64,000 nt of DNA from Flavobacteriaceae bacterium (GCA_014238425.1 JABABD010000009.1:248001-312000), one strand, 5' to 3'. Positions 24,711 to 34,486 are shown, counted from the first letter of the stretch. The notes: generated by a model not told the origin, from the sequence alone. Numbers and translations: made by a program.

Positions 24711-25961
24711 ATGACAAAGCGCATCAAAAGGGTTCTCTTAGTCCTAGTCATTCTAATGTTTGGAGGTATTGCCTTTATCCTCAACGACAGCAAAGATGAA
24801 ATCAATGCCGACCTCACGAATATAGAGAACAAACTAAATCGTTATTTCAATGAAAATAAAATGGGCGGCTTTGCTGTCTCCGTGTTTAACGCCGATAGTA
24901 TTATCTACTCGACTGGTATTGGCTACTCAGATGTAAAAGCGAAAACACTTTACACTAAACAAACCCAACAGTATATTGCCTCCGTTTCTAAAACCACGAT
25001 TGGGGTAGCACTCTTAAAAGCAGAGGAATTGGGCTTACTCAGTATAGACGACCCTATAAGCAAACACTTGCCTTTTAAAGTCAGTAATCCTCATTTTCCA
25101 GATCAAGAGATTACCATAGCACAGTTAGCTACTCATACCTCATCTTTAGACTATAATGAAGAAGTTGTGGAGTCGCTTTACATTGCAGAAACGCTTAAAA
25201 AACCATCTTTGGAGGCCTTTATGAAAGCCTATTTCGAGAACAGCATCTATGGTCCTATAACGTATACAGAACATGTACCAGGCACACATTACAATTATTC
25301 AAACATTGGTTCTGGTTTGGCTGCTTATATTGTTGAGCGGGTTGCAAACATGCCTTTTTCAGAATTTACCCAAAAACATATATTCAACCCTCTTGGACTC
25401 AAACATACCTCTTGGTTCGAGTCAGAGGCAGACTCTACACAACTCACCAAATATTACGAACCAACAGGCGAAGCTATTACAAACGTAACAACGAGTGGTG
25501 TTCAATTATATCCATGTCGCGATCTTATCACTAATATCAAGGATTTAACTACCTACTCCCAAGCTATTATAGGCAGGAATCCAAAATTATTGAGCGATGC
25601 CTCTTTTGTGAAATTACTATCCCCAAGAATCGATGCTTCCGTTTCCGGTATGTCCGTTGACAATCATGGGCTTTTTTTTATGATAGATAGAAACAACTAT
25701 GGCATCATGTATCAGTTAACTGGCTTGAATGGAGGTGATAATTGCATCAATACCATGATGTGGTTTGACCCAAAGACAGAATTAGGTTATATCTTTATAG
25801 GTAATACTGGAGGATCTGAATTAAACAGAGTTAATCATATCTTAATTTACCGCACATTGGTAAGTCTGGGAGATCATATCATTATGGAAAACGGAACCTT
25901 TGGTGAAAAAATAAGACATAAATGGCATAACGGTTACAATCGCGTGCGTGCTTTGTTTTAA
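24711..25961 (+). CDS. Serine hydrolase, beta-lactamase/PBP-like (class C fold)
   Basis: The ATG at 24711 is chosen because a candidate promoter lies between it and the earlier codon at 24657. The 416-residue protein has an N-terminal membrane anchor (VLLVLVILMFGGIAFIL) and a beta-lactamase-type domain facing outward. SxxK is at residues 91-94 (ASVSKTT), and the Tyr motif is in HYNYSNIGSG. The usual HTSSL region precedes it, and a YIFIGNTGGSE stretch near the C-terminus could be the third motif. It may act on peptidoglycan peptides or as an esterase. It is convergent with the LytTR gene, three bases apart. Confidence 0.87.
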   Translation: MTKRIKRVLLVLVILMFGGIAFILNDSKDEINADLTNIENKLNRYFNENKMGGFAVSVFNADSIIYSTGIGYSDVKAKTLYTKQTQQYIASVSKTTIGVALLKAEELGLLSIDDPISKHLPFKVSNPHFPDQEITIAQLATHTSSLDYNEEVVESLYIAETLKKPSLEAFMKAYFENSIYGPITYTEHVPGTHYNYSNIGSGLAAYIVERVANMPFSEFTQKHIFNPLGLKHTSWFESEADSTQLTKYYEPTGEAITNVTTSGVQLYPCRDLITNIKDLTTYSQAIIGRNPKLLSDASFVKLLSPRIDASVSGMSVDNHGLFFMIDRNNYGIMYQLTGLNGGDNCINTMMWFDPKTELGYIFIGNTGGSELNRVNHILIYRTLVSLGDHIIMENGTFGEKIRHKWHNGYNRVRALF

Positions 25962-25964
25962 TGA

Positions 25965-26657
25965 TTACCCCACCAACCCATCAACATTCCGCTTATACAC
26001 CTTTCCTATCGGTACAATATGAGCACCAATATGAATACGGTTACCTTCAATTTTAGAAATATGAGGCTTTGCCACTGCAAAGGATTTATGTACTTGTATT
26101 AAGTTATTGCTCGCAAGCGTTTGTAAAAGCTCGGAGATTTTATCGCGTACCGTAATCGTATCCTTAGTAGTCACCACCTTGGTATAATTACCTGCAGATT
26201 CCAAGTACTGGATGTCATCTACCCACACTTGCACATAGGTTTTGTTCTGGCGCAAAAACACGGAGTTTGGTGTCTCGTTTTCTTGAGGTTGCGCACTTGG
26301 TGTCGCCGTTGTATTCACGGCTTTGTTTACGGCCTTTAAAAAGCGTTCAAAACCAAAGGGTTTGAGCAGATAATCTACAACTCCTAATTCATAACCTTCT
26401 AAGGCAAATTCTTGATAAGCCGTTGTGACGATTACCTTTGGTGGTGATGGTAAAGTCTTTAGGAAATCAAAACCTTTCAACTTGGGCATATTAAGATCCA
26501 AAAAGATTAGATCTACAGGTTGTTTGCTCAAATAATCTAGTGCTTCCAAAGCATCATAACAATGCGCCATAAGCTTTAAGTTGGGCAATAGGTCAGCATA
26601 GCCCTTAATGATTTCATGGGCCATCTTTTCGTCGTCTATAATAAGATAGCTAATCAT
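25965..26657 (-). CDS. LytTR-family response regulator
   Basis: The 230-residue protein has an N-terminal receiver domain (phospho-acceptor Asp54 in IFLDLNMPKLKG, acidic pair at residues 8-9, VTTAY and the Lys of YLLKPF). From about residue 130 a LytTR DNA-binding domain follows (YLESAGNYTKVVTTKDTITVRDKI, then IQVHKSFAVAKPHI). It is the partner of the histidine kinase encoded just upstream, whose stop overlaps its start by four bases. Target genes are unknown; in Bacteroidota such pairs often act on transport or envelope genes nearby. Confidence 0.94.
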   Translation of the reverse strand: MISYLIIDDEKMAHEIIKGYADLLPNLKLMAHCYDALEALDYLSKQPVDLIFLDLNMPKLKGFDFLKTLPSPPKVIVTTAYQEFALEGYELGVVDYLLKPFGFERFLKAVNKAVNTTATPSAQPQENETPNSVFLRQNKTYVQVWVDDIQYLESAGNYTKVVTTKDTITVRDKISELLQTLASNNLIQVHKSFAVAKPHISKIEGNRIHIGAHIVPIGKVYKRNVDGLVG

Positions 26658-27472
26658 AGAGTTAAATCCAGTGTTGCTTTATACACGCCATCAACGTCTG
26701 AGAAAGATAGTGAATGTTTATTAGGATATACCAATTCTAAACGACGTTTTAGGTTCTTCAATCCAATGCCCTCAGTATCAGAAATGGTAGAAGCATCATA
26801 GTTGTTTTCCACTTCAAAATGAATGGTATTATCACCATTACTCATTTGTATGTTTACATAGGCATTCTCACGTAAGTTCTCCACACCATGTTTAAAGGCA
26901 TTTTCCAAAAGGATAATGAACAACAAAGGCATCACTTTATTGCCTTCATCAGTTATATTAAGATTCATCGTTACATCTATAGTCTTATGGTAACGCATTT
27001 TGTGCAATTCGATATAGTTCTTTAGGAAGTCCATCTCCTCTTCCAAGGTCACTGTCTCTTGTTGCCCGTCATAAATACTATAACGCATAAGGTCCGAGAG
27101 TTTCAAGATCAATTCCTGAGCTTTCTTGGGGTCTTTGTCTACCATCCCGTACAAGTTATTCAACATATTAAAAAAGAAATGTGGATTCACTTGGCTTTTT
27201 AAGTGCAGCAATTCGTTTTTCGCTTTTTCGTTCTTTAGTTTCCAAAGGGATTTAAGTTGACTAATAATCCAAATGGCGCCAAGTGCAAGTAATATACCAT
27301 AATAGATCATGACAATAATAGCTACTACTGGTGGATAATCCCCAAGAAACAAGACGGAGTCCTTTCCTAGAACGATGAATTCATACATGGTAATCCCCAG
27401 AGGAATGGCAATGGTGATAAGCACAAAGACCTTGACCAATAACCAGTTGTTTCGTTTCAATTGTGATAGCAT
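26654..27472 (-). CDS. LytS-like sensor histidine kinase
   Basis: The 272-residue inner-membrane protein has two N-terminal membrane segments (about residues 11-30 and 48-70). The His_kinase domain follows, with the phospho-acceptor His98 in LKSQVNPHFFFNMLNN. The N box is LLENAFKHGVEN and the G box EGIGLKNLKRRLELVYP, the latter two forming the ATP site. There is no separate sensory domain, so the signal is probably sensed in or at the membrane. It overlaps the LytTR regulator gene by four bases, forming a two-component operon. Confidence 0.94.
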   Translation of the reverse strand: MLSQLKRNNWLLVKVFVLITIAIPLGITMYEFIVLGKDSVLFLGDYPPVVAIIVMIYYGILLALGAIWIISQLKSLWKLKNEKAKNELLHLKSQVNPHFFFNMLNNLYGMVDKDPKKAQELILKLSDLMRYSIYDGQQETVTLEEEMDFLKNYIELHKMRYHKTIDVTMNLNITDEGNKVMPLLFIILLENAFKHGVENLRENAYVNIQMSNGDNTIHFEVENNYDASTISDTEGIGLKNLKRRLELVYPNKHSLSFSDVDGVYKATLDLTL

Positions 27473-27646
27473 ACTGCAAAATTAAAAGAATCGACACACT
27501 AAATAAGTAAAAGTGATGAACATCCAGTATCGATATCTATATATAGGCTGTGGTGTGATAAGATCACTTCAGAAGCCTCTAAAAGGTGTCTGTTCACATT
27601 ACCTGGGCGTTGGTCACATTTTCTTTTCAGCTGAAGGTTCAAGGTC

Positions 27647-27654
27647 TATGTTTG
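27647..27654 (+). promoter_or_regulatory. -7 box before the metallophosphoesterase gene
   Basis: TATGTTTG fits the Bacteroidota TAnnTTTG box and lies 28 bases before the ATG at 27683. No clear -33 TTTG is visible at the usual distance, only a T-rich stretch. Confidence 0.5.
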
Positions 27655-27682
27655 CGGTAACATTAATCAAAAATCGAATAGA

Positions 27683-28855
27683 ATGAAAACACGCATCCTT
27701 AGATACTTGAAACACATTGGCCTAACCATATTGACCTTGGCAATTGCAGCTATTAGCTTTGGCCTGTACCATGGTGCAAGCTTGCATTATGCCGATCACC
27801 CTAAATTACGAGACCTTGACAATGAAGGCCCTTATCTGTTTTATGAAAATGACAGCGTCTTGAGCATAAATTACATTCAGGGCAACAAGAATGAAGGGTT
27901 TTATGTCAACAAACAAGAATACCCAGTTGGCGATGACATCGCTGTAAAAAGTTATTTCGCATTAGATGATTCTAGCTTTGAATTCGCGGTCCAGTCTGAA
28001 TTCAAGATTCCACCTGTCACCTACAACGATGGTGAGGATATCTTAGCCATCTCGGATATTGAAGGTGGTTACAAGGTTTTTAGGGATTTCTTAATCCATA
28101 GTCAAGTCATCGATGCAGACCTTAACTGGGTGTTTGGACAAGGGCATTTAGTATTAGTTGGGGATTTTGTAGATAGAGGGTCTTCAACCACCCAAGTGCT
28201 TTGGTTTATTTATAAATTGGAACAGGACGCCAAAGAACATGGTGGTCATGTACATTTTATCTTAGGCAATCATGAGATCAAGAACCTACAAGGTAATCAT
28301 GGAGCCGCAGCAGATAGATACATCGCGGTTTCTCGCATTCTGGAAAAACAGCAATTTCAATTGTATGATGATCATTCTGTGATAGGCAGATGGCTAGCAA
28401 GCAAGAACACGGTCGAACGCATCAATGAGATCTTGTTTGCTCATGGTGGCATTCATCCTAACCTAGCAGACTCTGAACTCACATTGCAAGATTTGAATGC
28501 TACTGTACGTAAACATTATAGTACTGGGTATTATCCGAAGCCTGATGGTGGTATTGAGCAATTCTTGATCTCAACCAAAACTGGTCCGTCATGGTATCGT
28601 GGGTATTTTAAAGACGACCTTAGCGAAGAAGACGTTGAAAAAGGCCTGAAAGCCTTTAATGCAAAAGCTGTTGTTGTAGGTCATACCATTCAGTCTAAAG
28701 TGACATCTCATTTCAATGGTAAAGTCTTCGGAATCGATGTAAAGCATCCAAAAGACTATCATAAGAACTGGCCGAAAGGTACATCAGAGGGATTGTTCAT
28801 AGAAAATGGGACTTACTATCGCGTTCTTGATAACGGAGAAAAGAAAACCTTGTAA
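27683..28855 (+). CDS. Membrane-anchored calcineurin-like metallophosphoesterase
   Basis: The 390-residue protein has one N-terminal membrane segment (ILTLAIAAISFGLYHG) and a metallophosphoesterase domain with all dinuclear-metal motifs: ISDIEGGYKVF, LVGDFVDRGSS, FILGNHEIKN, LFAHGGIHP and VVGHTIQS. The motif set is that of the Shewanella-like/PPP type of protein phosphatase, so Ser/Thr or Tyr phosphatase activity is possible, with the domain on the outer side of the membrane. It is divergent from the LytS/LytTR operon and ends with its own hairpin terminator. Confidence 0.9.
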   Translation: MKTRILRYLKHIGLTILTLAIAAISFGLYHGASLHYADHPKLRDLDNEGPYLFYENDSVLSINYIQGNKNEGFYVNKQEYPVGDDIAVKSYFALDDSSFEFAVQSEFKIPPVTYNDGEDILAISDIEGGYKVFRDFLIHSQVIDADLNWVFGQGHLVLVGDFVDRGSSTTQVLWFIYKLEQDAKEHGGHVHFILGNHEIKNLQGNHGAAADRYIAVSRILEKQQFQLYDDHSVIGRWLASKNTVERINEILFAHGGIHPNLADSELTLQDLNATVRKHYSTGYYPKPDGGIEQFLISTKTGPSWYRGYFKDDLSEEDVEKGLKAFNAKAVVVGHTIQSKVTSHFNGKVFGIDVKHPKDYHKNWPKGTSEGLFIENGTYYRVLDNGEKKTL

Positions 28856-28882
28856 ATAGTACACAGGCTTCTTGTTAAAAAC

Positions 28883-28911
28883 AAAAACCACTTCTCTCGA
28901 AGTGGTTTTTT
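28883..28911. terminator. Bidirectional terminator between convergent genes
   Basis: The arms AAAAACCACTT and AAGTGGTTTTT with a short CTCTCG loop lie between the metallophosphoesterase and haloperoxidase-like genes, and would end both. Confidence 0.9.
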
Positions 28912-28926
28912 GCCAAGGGGAAACCC

Positions 28927-30330
28927 TTAATTTGCAGCAAGGTTAAAATTGTTCACCGCATCTGAGATCTCATACCCCAAACGGTAGCCTTCAGTGCAGT
29001 CCATTCGTATATGCACGCCAAACGGCACTCTCGAAAAAGCGTTCTCTTCGGCCATATCACTTAACTTAGTATACTGTCTTGAGGTACCACGAAATTCTGT
29101 GCGTCCTTCATGACTTCGTTCTGTAAAATTGACATTATCACCAAACTGGGCAATAAATACACCTGCCGCTGCCGAGGCAAAGGTAGAATGGCCAGAAGGA
29201 TATCCTGGAAAGGATGGATTAGGCCAATTGATGAATCGATACAAATTGGTCTGGAAATCTGGACTTATAAACTCCTGGATATACACATTAGGGCGCATTA
29301 CCATATACTCATATTTATCTGCCCACGAAGAGACTGCCGCATCATTCAAGGAGAATCCAAGCTTTAATAATAAAGCGAGCGACGATTCATAATCCAAGTC
29401 ATGTTGCTCTATTAATTGTTTTGCAATTGACAGTTGTCTGCCTGGAGGATTCATCATCAAGCCTTCTACATCATCAGACCAGAATTCAGAGATCCATAGA
29501 TCTTCGTTGTCTTCTTCTCTCGCAATGGTACTTATTTCGTACACTTCATTCATTTGTTCATAATAAGCGCTAGAGCTATTCTCACTATACACAATTGGTG
29601 GTGGTATGGTGGACGTTTCTTGAGGAGAAATCACGAAAGTCCTTACAGACTCCCAATACGGAAACCAAGCGCGCTCGGCATCGGCACTGTAAGTCCAAAA
29701 ACCATCTCCTGTTGGAGGTTCATAAGAAAATGGTTGCGGATTTAAAATCTGAGTTTCCGCTTCCGTATCTGTACGGCTATAGGCGATAATACGTTCGGCT
29801 ACATAATTACCCCAATCGCGCGAATCTCGTCTAACGTCCTCTGACAATCCATCTGAAAGCGCTGCTTCTTTCTGGTCTTCTAAAGCATCAATTCTAGCAT
29901 CTGCATTGATAGACACGCTGAACATAAAATGGTCAATCACACGTGAATAACATCTGTTAAGTGCCAAGTCTAAATTGATATTTGGGTCACGCTGGTCATC
30001 ATTGATGTTAAGACCATCAAGTCTATTGACGTTGGACGTGTATCCATTCATACTATAGACAGCGGTTTCATAAGTCGCCAAATTAATATAAGCTATGGCC
30101 CTCGCCGTGGCATTAGGACGCATTCCTGAAGTATATCGATCTATTTCTATCCAGAGTTCGCTCCAATCGATAATAAGTTGTGTAGTTTCATTTGTAGTAA
30201 CAACATCATCTGGATCTGTAACAATAGCGTCTTCTTCTGGTGTCAACACATCATTATCGGTTGCACATGAAAGGAACAATACCATAGTCATCATTAAAGA
30301 CAACAAACTTTTTAAGTGTGGGGTTTTCAT
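28927..30330 (-). CDS. Vanadium haloperoxidase / PAP2-like lipoprotein
   Basis: The start at 30330 is chosen since it opens a lipoprotein signal (MMTMVLFLSC); the earlier in-frame codon adds eight residues. The 467-residue protein belongs to the vanadium-dependent haloperoxidase group of the PAP2 superfamily. The conserved active-site blocks are PSFPGYPSGHSTFASAAAGV, and near the C-terminus TEFRGTSRQY and FGVHIRMDCTEGYRLG, giving the Ser-Gly-His and Arg/His residues of the vanadate or phosphate pocket. Many bacterial relatives annotated this way have unproven halogenation activity and could be acid phosphatases. It would be attached to a membrane on the non-cytoplasmic side. Confidence 0.87.
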   Translation of the reverse strand: MKTPHLKSLLSLMMTMVLFLSCATDNDVLTPEEDAIVTDPDDVVTTNETTQLIIDWSELWIEIDRYTSGMRPNATARAIAYINLATYETAVYSMNGYTSNVNRLDGLNINDDQRDPNINLDLALNRCYSRVIDHFMFSVSINADARIDALEDQKEAALSDGLSEDVRRDSRDWGNYVAERIIAYSRTDTEAETQILNPQPFSYEPPTGDGFWTYSADAERAWFPYWESVRTFVISPQETSTIPPPIVYSENSSSAYYEQMNEVYEISTIAREEDNEDLWISEFWSDDVEGLMMNPPGRQLSIAKQLIEQHDLDYESSLALLLKLGFSLNDAAVSSWADKYEYMVMRPNVYIQEFISPDFQTNLYRFINWPNPSFPGYPSGHSTFASAAAGVFIAQFGDNVNFTERSHEGRTEFRGTSRQYTKLSDMAEENAFSRVPFGVHIRMDCTEGYRLGYEISDAVNNFNLAAN

Positions 30331-30354
30331 ATCATTAAATTTTATGTTAGACAA

Positions 30355-30679
30355 TAATTACACGTCTCTTTTGGGAGCTCATGCCTTTTTACTCATTATC
30401 TCGACCGCTGATAAATGGTGAAAAGCGTAAAATTCAATCATATGTGATGGTAAGATGTTAGTGAATACTATTAAACCTCTTTTAATGAAGCTCTTTAATC
30501 TTTAGATGTCATTATTTAAAAAAACTTGTTGCCCGTGCTCGATATTCTTTTATACTATGGTATTACTCATTGATTATCAACATTTTAAAATATAAAAATA
30601 AATAACTTAGATATAAGTATTGTGTTGATATAGCTTTCCATATCTATAAAAAAGCTTAGTGATCTTATCTAAATTCAGC
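30355..30679. other. Non-coding gap between divergent genes
   Basis: About 325 AT-rich bases lie between the haloperoxidase-like gene and the helicase promoter. I see no conserved ORF, RNA gene or convincing hairpin. It presumably holds the promoter of the lipoprotein gene. Confidence 0.5.
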
Positions 30680-30687
30680 TACCTTTG
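30680..30687 (+). promoter_or_regulatory. -7 box before the DEAD-box helicase gene
   Basis: TACCTTTG fits TAnnTTTG and lies 16 bases before ATG 30704. It supports that ATG over the in-frame codon at 30659, which is upstream of the box. Confidence 0.6.
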
Positions 30688-30703
30688 TGCTCAAATATTC
30701 TAC

Positions 30704-31942
30704 ATGTCATTTAAAGACTTACAACTTAACAAACCCCTTTTACGTGCCGTTGCCGAACAAGGCTATGACAACCCTACTTTGGTGCAAGAAAAAACCATTC
30801 CGTTGGTCTTGGCCAAAAGAGATGTGATTACCTCAGCTCAAACAGGTACCGGAAAAACAGCAGCATTTGCTTTACCAATTCTGCAACTATTGTTTGATAA
30901 ACAAGATGCTAAAAAAGGTGGTAAGAAAATAAAAGCATTGGTCGTAAGTCCAACACGGGAATTGGCCATACAGATACACGAGAATTTCAAGACTTATAGT
31001 ACATATACAAACCTAAGAACAGGCTTGGTATTTGGTGGTACTTCTATCGAGCCCCAAAAAGACATCCTGAAAAAAGGCGTTGATATTTTGATAGCCACTC
31101 CTGGACGTTTATTGGATTTGCATAAACAAGACATTGTAAATCTAGCTTATGTTGAAACCCTAGTTTTGGATGAAGCCGACCTCATGTTGGATATGGGATT
31201 TATTGATGATGTACGTAAGATCGAGCGTTTGTGTCCAGATGGAAAACAAACATTATTGTTTTCGGCAACAATTCCGCATAAAGTGGAGCACCTTGCTAAT
31301 ACCATACTTAATAATCCGGAGCGTATTGAGGTCACGCCAAACAATACCACCTCAAAAAACTTAGGACAGCTACTGTATTACGTCCCAAAGAAAAATAAAA
31401 TTGAATTGTGTTTGCATTTATTGCGTAATACTATCAAAGGTAATATCATTATTTTCAGACGCACCAAATATGGCGTCGATAAACTGGAGAAAACGCTACT
31501 TAAAAATGGCTATAAAGCCGATAGTATTCATGGTGATAAATCACAAAGTGATAGGCAAACGGCGTTGAATCGTTTTAAGAAAGGAGAGGTCCATATCCTG
31601 ATTGCAACTGACGTTGCCGCGCGTGGAATTGATATCGATAACTTGGATGTTGTTGTAAATTTTGACCTACCGAATATTCCTGAGACTTATGTGCATAGGA
31701 TTGGAAGAACAGCACGTGCAGGTAAAGGGGGAATTGCATATGCTTTATGTTCGACAGACGAGAAAACATACATCAAGGACATCCAGAAACTTATTAATTT
31801 ACAATTAGATATTATTGAGGATCATCCATATCCGCTAGATCCAAAGGCAAAACCTATCGTGCATAAAACGCCAGGTAAAAGCAAACACCGTAAAGGTCGA
31901 AAGAGTGAAGCTTCCAAGAAAAAAAAGAAACGCTGGTATTAG
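30704..31942 (+). CDS. DEAD-box ATP-dependent RNA helicase
   Basis: Starting at ATG 30704 (MSFKDLQLNKPLLRAVAEQGY, a typical Q-motif N-terminus), the 412-residue protein has the full set of DEAD-box motifs: Q motif, AQTGTGKT (I), PTRELA (Ia), TPGRLLD (Ib), DEAD (II), SAT (III), IIIFRRT (IV), ATDVAARGIDI (V) and HRIGRTARAG (VI). The basic C-terminal tail (KSKHRKGRKSEASKKKKKR) should help bind RNA. It is RhlE-like in layout and probably works in ribosome assembly or RNA turnover. It is a single gene with its own promoter. Confidence 0.95.
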   Translation: MSFKDLQLNKPLLRAVAEQGYDNPTLVQEKTIPLVLAKRDVITSAQTGTGKTAAFALPILQLLFDKQDAKKGGKKIKALVVSPTRELAIQIHENFKTYSTYTNLRTGLVFGGTSIEPQKDILKKGVDILIATPGRLLDLHKQDIVNLAYVETLVLDEADLMLDMGFIDDVRKIERLCPDGKQTLLFSATIPHKVEHLANTILNNPERIEVTPNNTTSKNLGQLLYYVPKKNKIELCLHLLRNTIKGNIIIFRRTKYGVDKLEKTLLKNGYKADSIHGDKSQSDRQTALNRFKKGEVHILIATDVAARGIDIDNLDVVVNFDLPNIPETYVHRIGRTARAGKGGIAYALCSTDEKTYIKDIQKLINLQLDIIEDHPYPLDPKAKPIVHKTPGKSKHRKGRKSEASKKKKKRWY

Positions 31943-32027
31943 ACTATAACTCTCCTAAATAATCGGATTAATCAATTGTATAACTCATAATATAAAACGT
32001 CTTTTAAAAATCATTTTAAGTTTACTA

Positions 32028-33800
32028 TTGACAAATCAGGTAAGTCTTTCTCAAGTTAAGAAACAAAACATACAGTTCGATTTCAATGACAATGTGACGT
32101 ATAGGAGCTTTGCATTTGAAGGGGAAAACATCTTCTTCACTAAAGGTATAGATGGCCAAGCTTTAAGCGTTTCATCTAATACTAATTTTAATCACCTCAG
32201 TTTAGCTAATTTACCTTTGGATGGAACAAGCGATTTTTCTATTCAGTTCTGGGTAAAAACAACGTCCGATAAGCCAACCGTTATACTTTCTCAAAAAGGT
32301 TTCTTGAATAAAAGTATAAAAAGCCAGAAAAACCCTGGTTGGGCGATATATAGTTCTGGAGGGACTTTTGCCTGGGCTATTGGTTCAGGTAAACGACGAC
32401 TAAACTACGAAAGAGATAATGGCAATAAAATGCCTTTGACCGACGGATCATGGCATCAGTTAACAATGACTTATAACAAAGAATTATCTGAAATTCGCTT
32501 GTATTACGATGGCCATAATAAGGCTGTTTATAAAGTTGGTTTTGATTTCCATAATGGCAACTCATTAGTAATTGGCTCTAAAAAAAGTAATTTCAACTAT
32601 ACTAATAATATACTACCAAGTATTGAAAATGGGGCTCAGCATCTACAAGCATTAGTAAACGAGTTCAATAAACTAGAGGTTGAGAACACAAACGATGACG
32701 AATTCTTAAGTCTTATTGTCGAACCTAAGGATTTATATATAAGAAAACTTAAAACGGATAAGGCCAACACTAAAAAATTGAGCAATCAAAAACTAAAGAT
32801 ACTGGACAAGGTTTATCATGCCAGAGACACACTATTATCAAACACATATACCATTTTTCAAAACAAGGAATTAACAAAACTCAAACCCATAAGCAAACTC
32901 TATTCCTTACAAGGTGGCAAGGTGATTATCAATAAGTATCACGCTAAGAAATTCACACTTAAAGAACGTTTGTATCCGTCAGATTTCTCTATGGACAATC
33001 TTAGTGTCTACAGAAAGACACTAAGTTCCGAAGAGGTCCTGAATAGTTATACAAAATATCGAGAAAGCAGTCCTTTTAAACTAGAGAAAAGAGCGGATAG
33101 TTTAACAGTAGCTGTTTGGAACATATGGCATGGTGGGAAGCATTTTACGGTTAACAATAACGACTGGGATTCGCGTTTAAGAATAGTTGACATGCTGAAG
33201 AAAAATAATGCAGATATTATCTTAATGCAGGAAACCTATTCATCCGGTGATTTTATTGCTGCTGAACTCGGTTACTATTTCGCAACAACTTCAGATTGGG
33301 ATTATCGTTCTCAAGGATCTAATATTTCGGTCATAAGCCGCTATCCAATCAAGGAATTAAACGTTCCTCCTAAAGCTGAATTCATGAATGTGGCCGTTAA
33401 ATTAGCCATAAGTGACACACAAGAGGTTTATGCCATGTCTAATTGGTATGGTATGTCTTCGTTTTCAACAGTGTATGATTTTCATAAAGATATATTTGAA
33501 CAAACGGATACTGTTCCTGTGTTTTTTGGAGGTGATTTTAATGCTATTCCACATACAGATGGTGGAGATAGTCCAGCATCGATAACTTTATTACAAAATG
33601 GTTTTACCGATGCTTATCGTAGCTTATATCCTGACAGCAAACTTTTTCCTGGTTTCACACATGAATGGAGCGAAAGAATAGATCAACTTTACTATAAAGG
33701 CAACGGACTTAAAAATGAGCATACAGAAGTTATATCTACATGGTTTGGTGGATTCCCATCGGATCACCATATGATCCTATCAAGATTTAAATTGGAATAA
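32028..33800 (+). CDS. Secreted LamG plus endonuclease/exonuclease/phosphatase protein
   Basis: The protein has a LamG/concanavalin-like domain at about residues 25-190 (DFSIQFWVKTTSDKP, GSWHQLTMTYNKELSEIRLYYDG) and a C-terminal EEP-family hydrolase domain from about 360 to 590. Motifs there are VAVWNIWHGG, ILMQETY, FFGGDFNAIP, RIDQLYY and SDHHMIL. All catalytic residues of the EEP fold are visible, so it may be a nuclease or a phosphoesterase outside the cell. TTG 32028 is the only near-usual start. In the same frame, a signal peptide (KRLLKIILSLLL to SLSQ) is readable back to an ATA codon at 31992; see findings. Confidence 0.85.
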   Translation: MTNQVSLSQVKKQNIQFDFNDNVTYRSFAFEGENIFFTKGIDGQALSVSSNTNFNHLSLANLPLDGTSDFSIQFWVKTTSDKPTVILSQKGFLNKSIKSQKNPGWAIYSSGGTFAWAIGSGKRRLNYERDNGNKMPLTDGSWHQLTMTYNKELSEIRLYYDGHNKAVYKVGFDFHNGNSLVIGSKKSNFNYTNNILPSIENGAQHLQALVNEFNKLEVENTNDDEFLSLIVEPKDLYIRKLKTDKANTKKLSNQKLKILDKVYHARDTLLSNTYTIFQNKELTKLKPISKLYSLQGGKVIINKYHAKKFTLKERLYPSDFSMDNLSVYRKTLSSEEVLNSYTKYRESSPFKLEKRADSLTVAVWNIWHGGKHFTVNNNDWDSRLRIVDMLKKNNADIILMQETYSSGDFIAAELGYYFATTSDWDYRSQGSNISVISRYPIKELNVPPKAEFMNVAVKLAISDTQEVYAMSNWYGMSSFSTVYDFHKDIFEQTDTVPVFFGGDFNAIPHTDGGDSPASITLLQNGFTDAYRSLYPDSKLFPGFTHEWSERIDQLYYKGNGLKNEHTEVISTWFGGFPSDHHMILSRFKLE

Positions 33801-33847
33801 TAGCAACGCGTCTGTTGTAAAATTTAGTTTTTCAGTACCTTTAAGTC

Positions 33848-34486
33848 ATGCAAGTGATTTCTACCAATATTGGAGAACCAAGGACCATTGAATGGCGCGG
33901 ACAAGAGGTACGCACTGGTATTTTTAAGGAACCAACTGATCAACCTATTCAGTTAGGACTAGAAACAGTTATAGGTGACGAGATAAGTGACCGTCGCGTA
34001 CATGGTGGTGTTTATAAGGCCTGTTATCTTTTTTCAACAGATGAATACCCTTATTGGAAGCATCTTTATCAAGATCTAGAATGGAATTGGGGTATGTTTG
34101 GTGAAAACCTCAGCATTAAAGGTTTAGACGAAACAAAACTGTGTATTGGAGACACCTACAGGTTAGGGTCTGCAATTATACAAATCACCCAACCGCGTGA
34201 GCCTTGCTTCAAATTAGGCGTGAAATTCGGTACTCAAAAGGTACTAAAGAAATTTATTGAGCATGGTCGTCCAGGGACTTATGTTCGGGTCATTGAAAAA
34301 GGTATCGTTGCCAAAGGAGATACGATGGTGCTTATAGATAGACCTAAGGAATTGATTACGATATCCCAGTTTTTCGAATTATTATACAGTAGAGAAAAAG
34401 ATCAAGCACTTTTAAAAATTGCTATTCAAAATGATGCCTTACCACAACGCAAACAAGTTAAGTTATTAAACTTTGTAACAAATTGA
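33848..34486 (+). CDS. MOSC domain protein (YiiM-like)
   Basis: The 212-residue cytoplasmic protein is a MOSC-fold protein of the YiiM type. It shows the RRVHGGVYKACYLFSTDEYPYW block near residue 50, GMFGENLSIKGLDE near 90 and the conserved cysteine in TQPREPCFKLG near residue 120, the residue thought to carry sulfur or molybdenum cofactor in this fold. YiiM-like members are linked to detoxification of N-hydroxylated bases, which is family knowledge. A C-terminal helical tail completes the usual length. A TACCTTTA box lies just upstream. No Moco genes are nearby. Confidence 0.92.
   Translation: MQVISTNIGEPRTIEWRGQEVRTGIFKEPTDQPIQLGLETVIGDEISDRRVHGGVYKACYLFSTDEYPYWKHLYQDLEWNWGMFGENLSIKGLDETKLCIGDTYRLGSAIIQITQPREPCFKLGVKFGTQKVLKKFIEHGRPGTYVRVIEKGIVAKGDTMVLIDRPKELITISQFFELLYSREKDQALLKIAIQNDALPQRKQVKLLNFVTN

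Noticed and set aside
27655-27682. GTAAC at 27656-27660 as an ECF promoter for the metallophosphoesterase
   Set aside because: No CGTC follows; a TATGTTTG box just before it is a better explanation.
29110-29392. Plus-strand open frames inside the haloperoxidase-like gene
   Set aside because: They are antisense shadows of a well-supported coding region, with no family resemblance.
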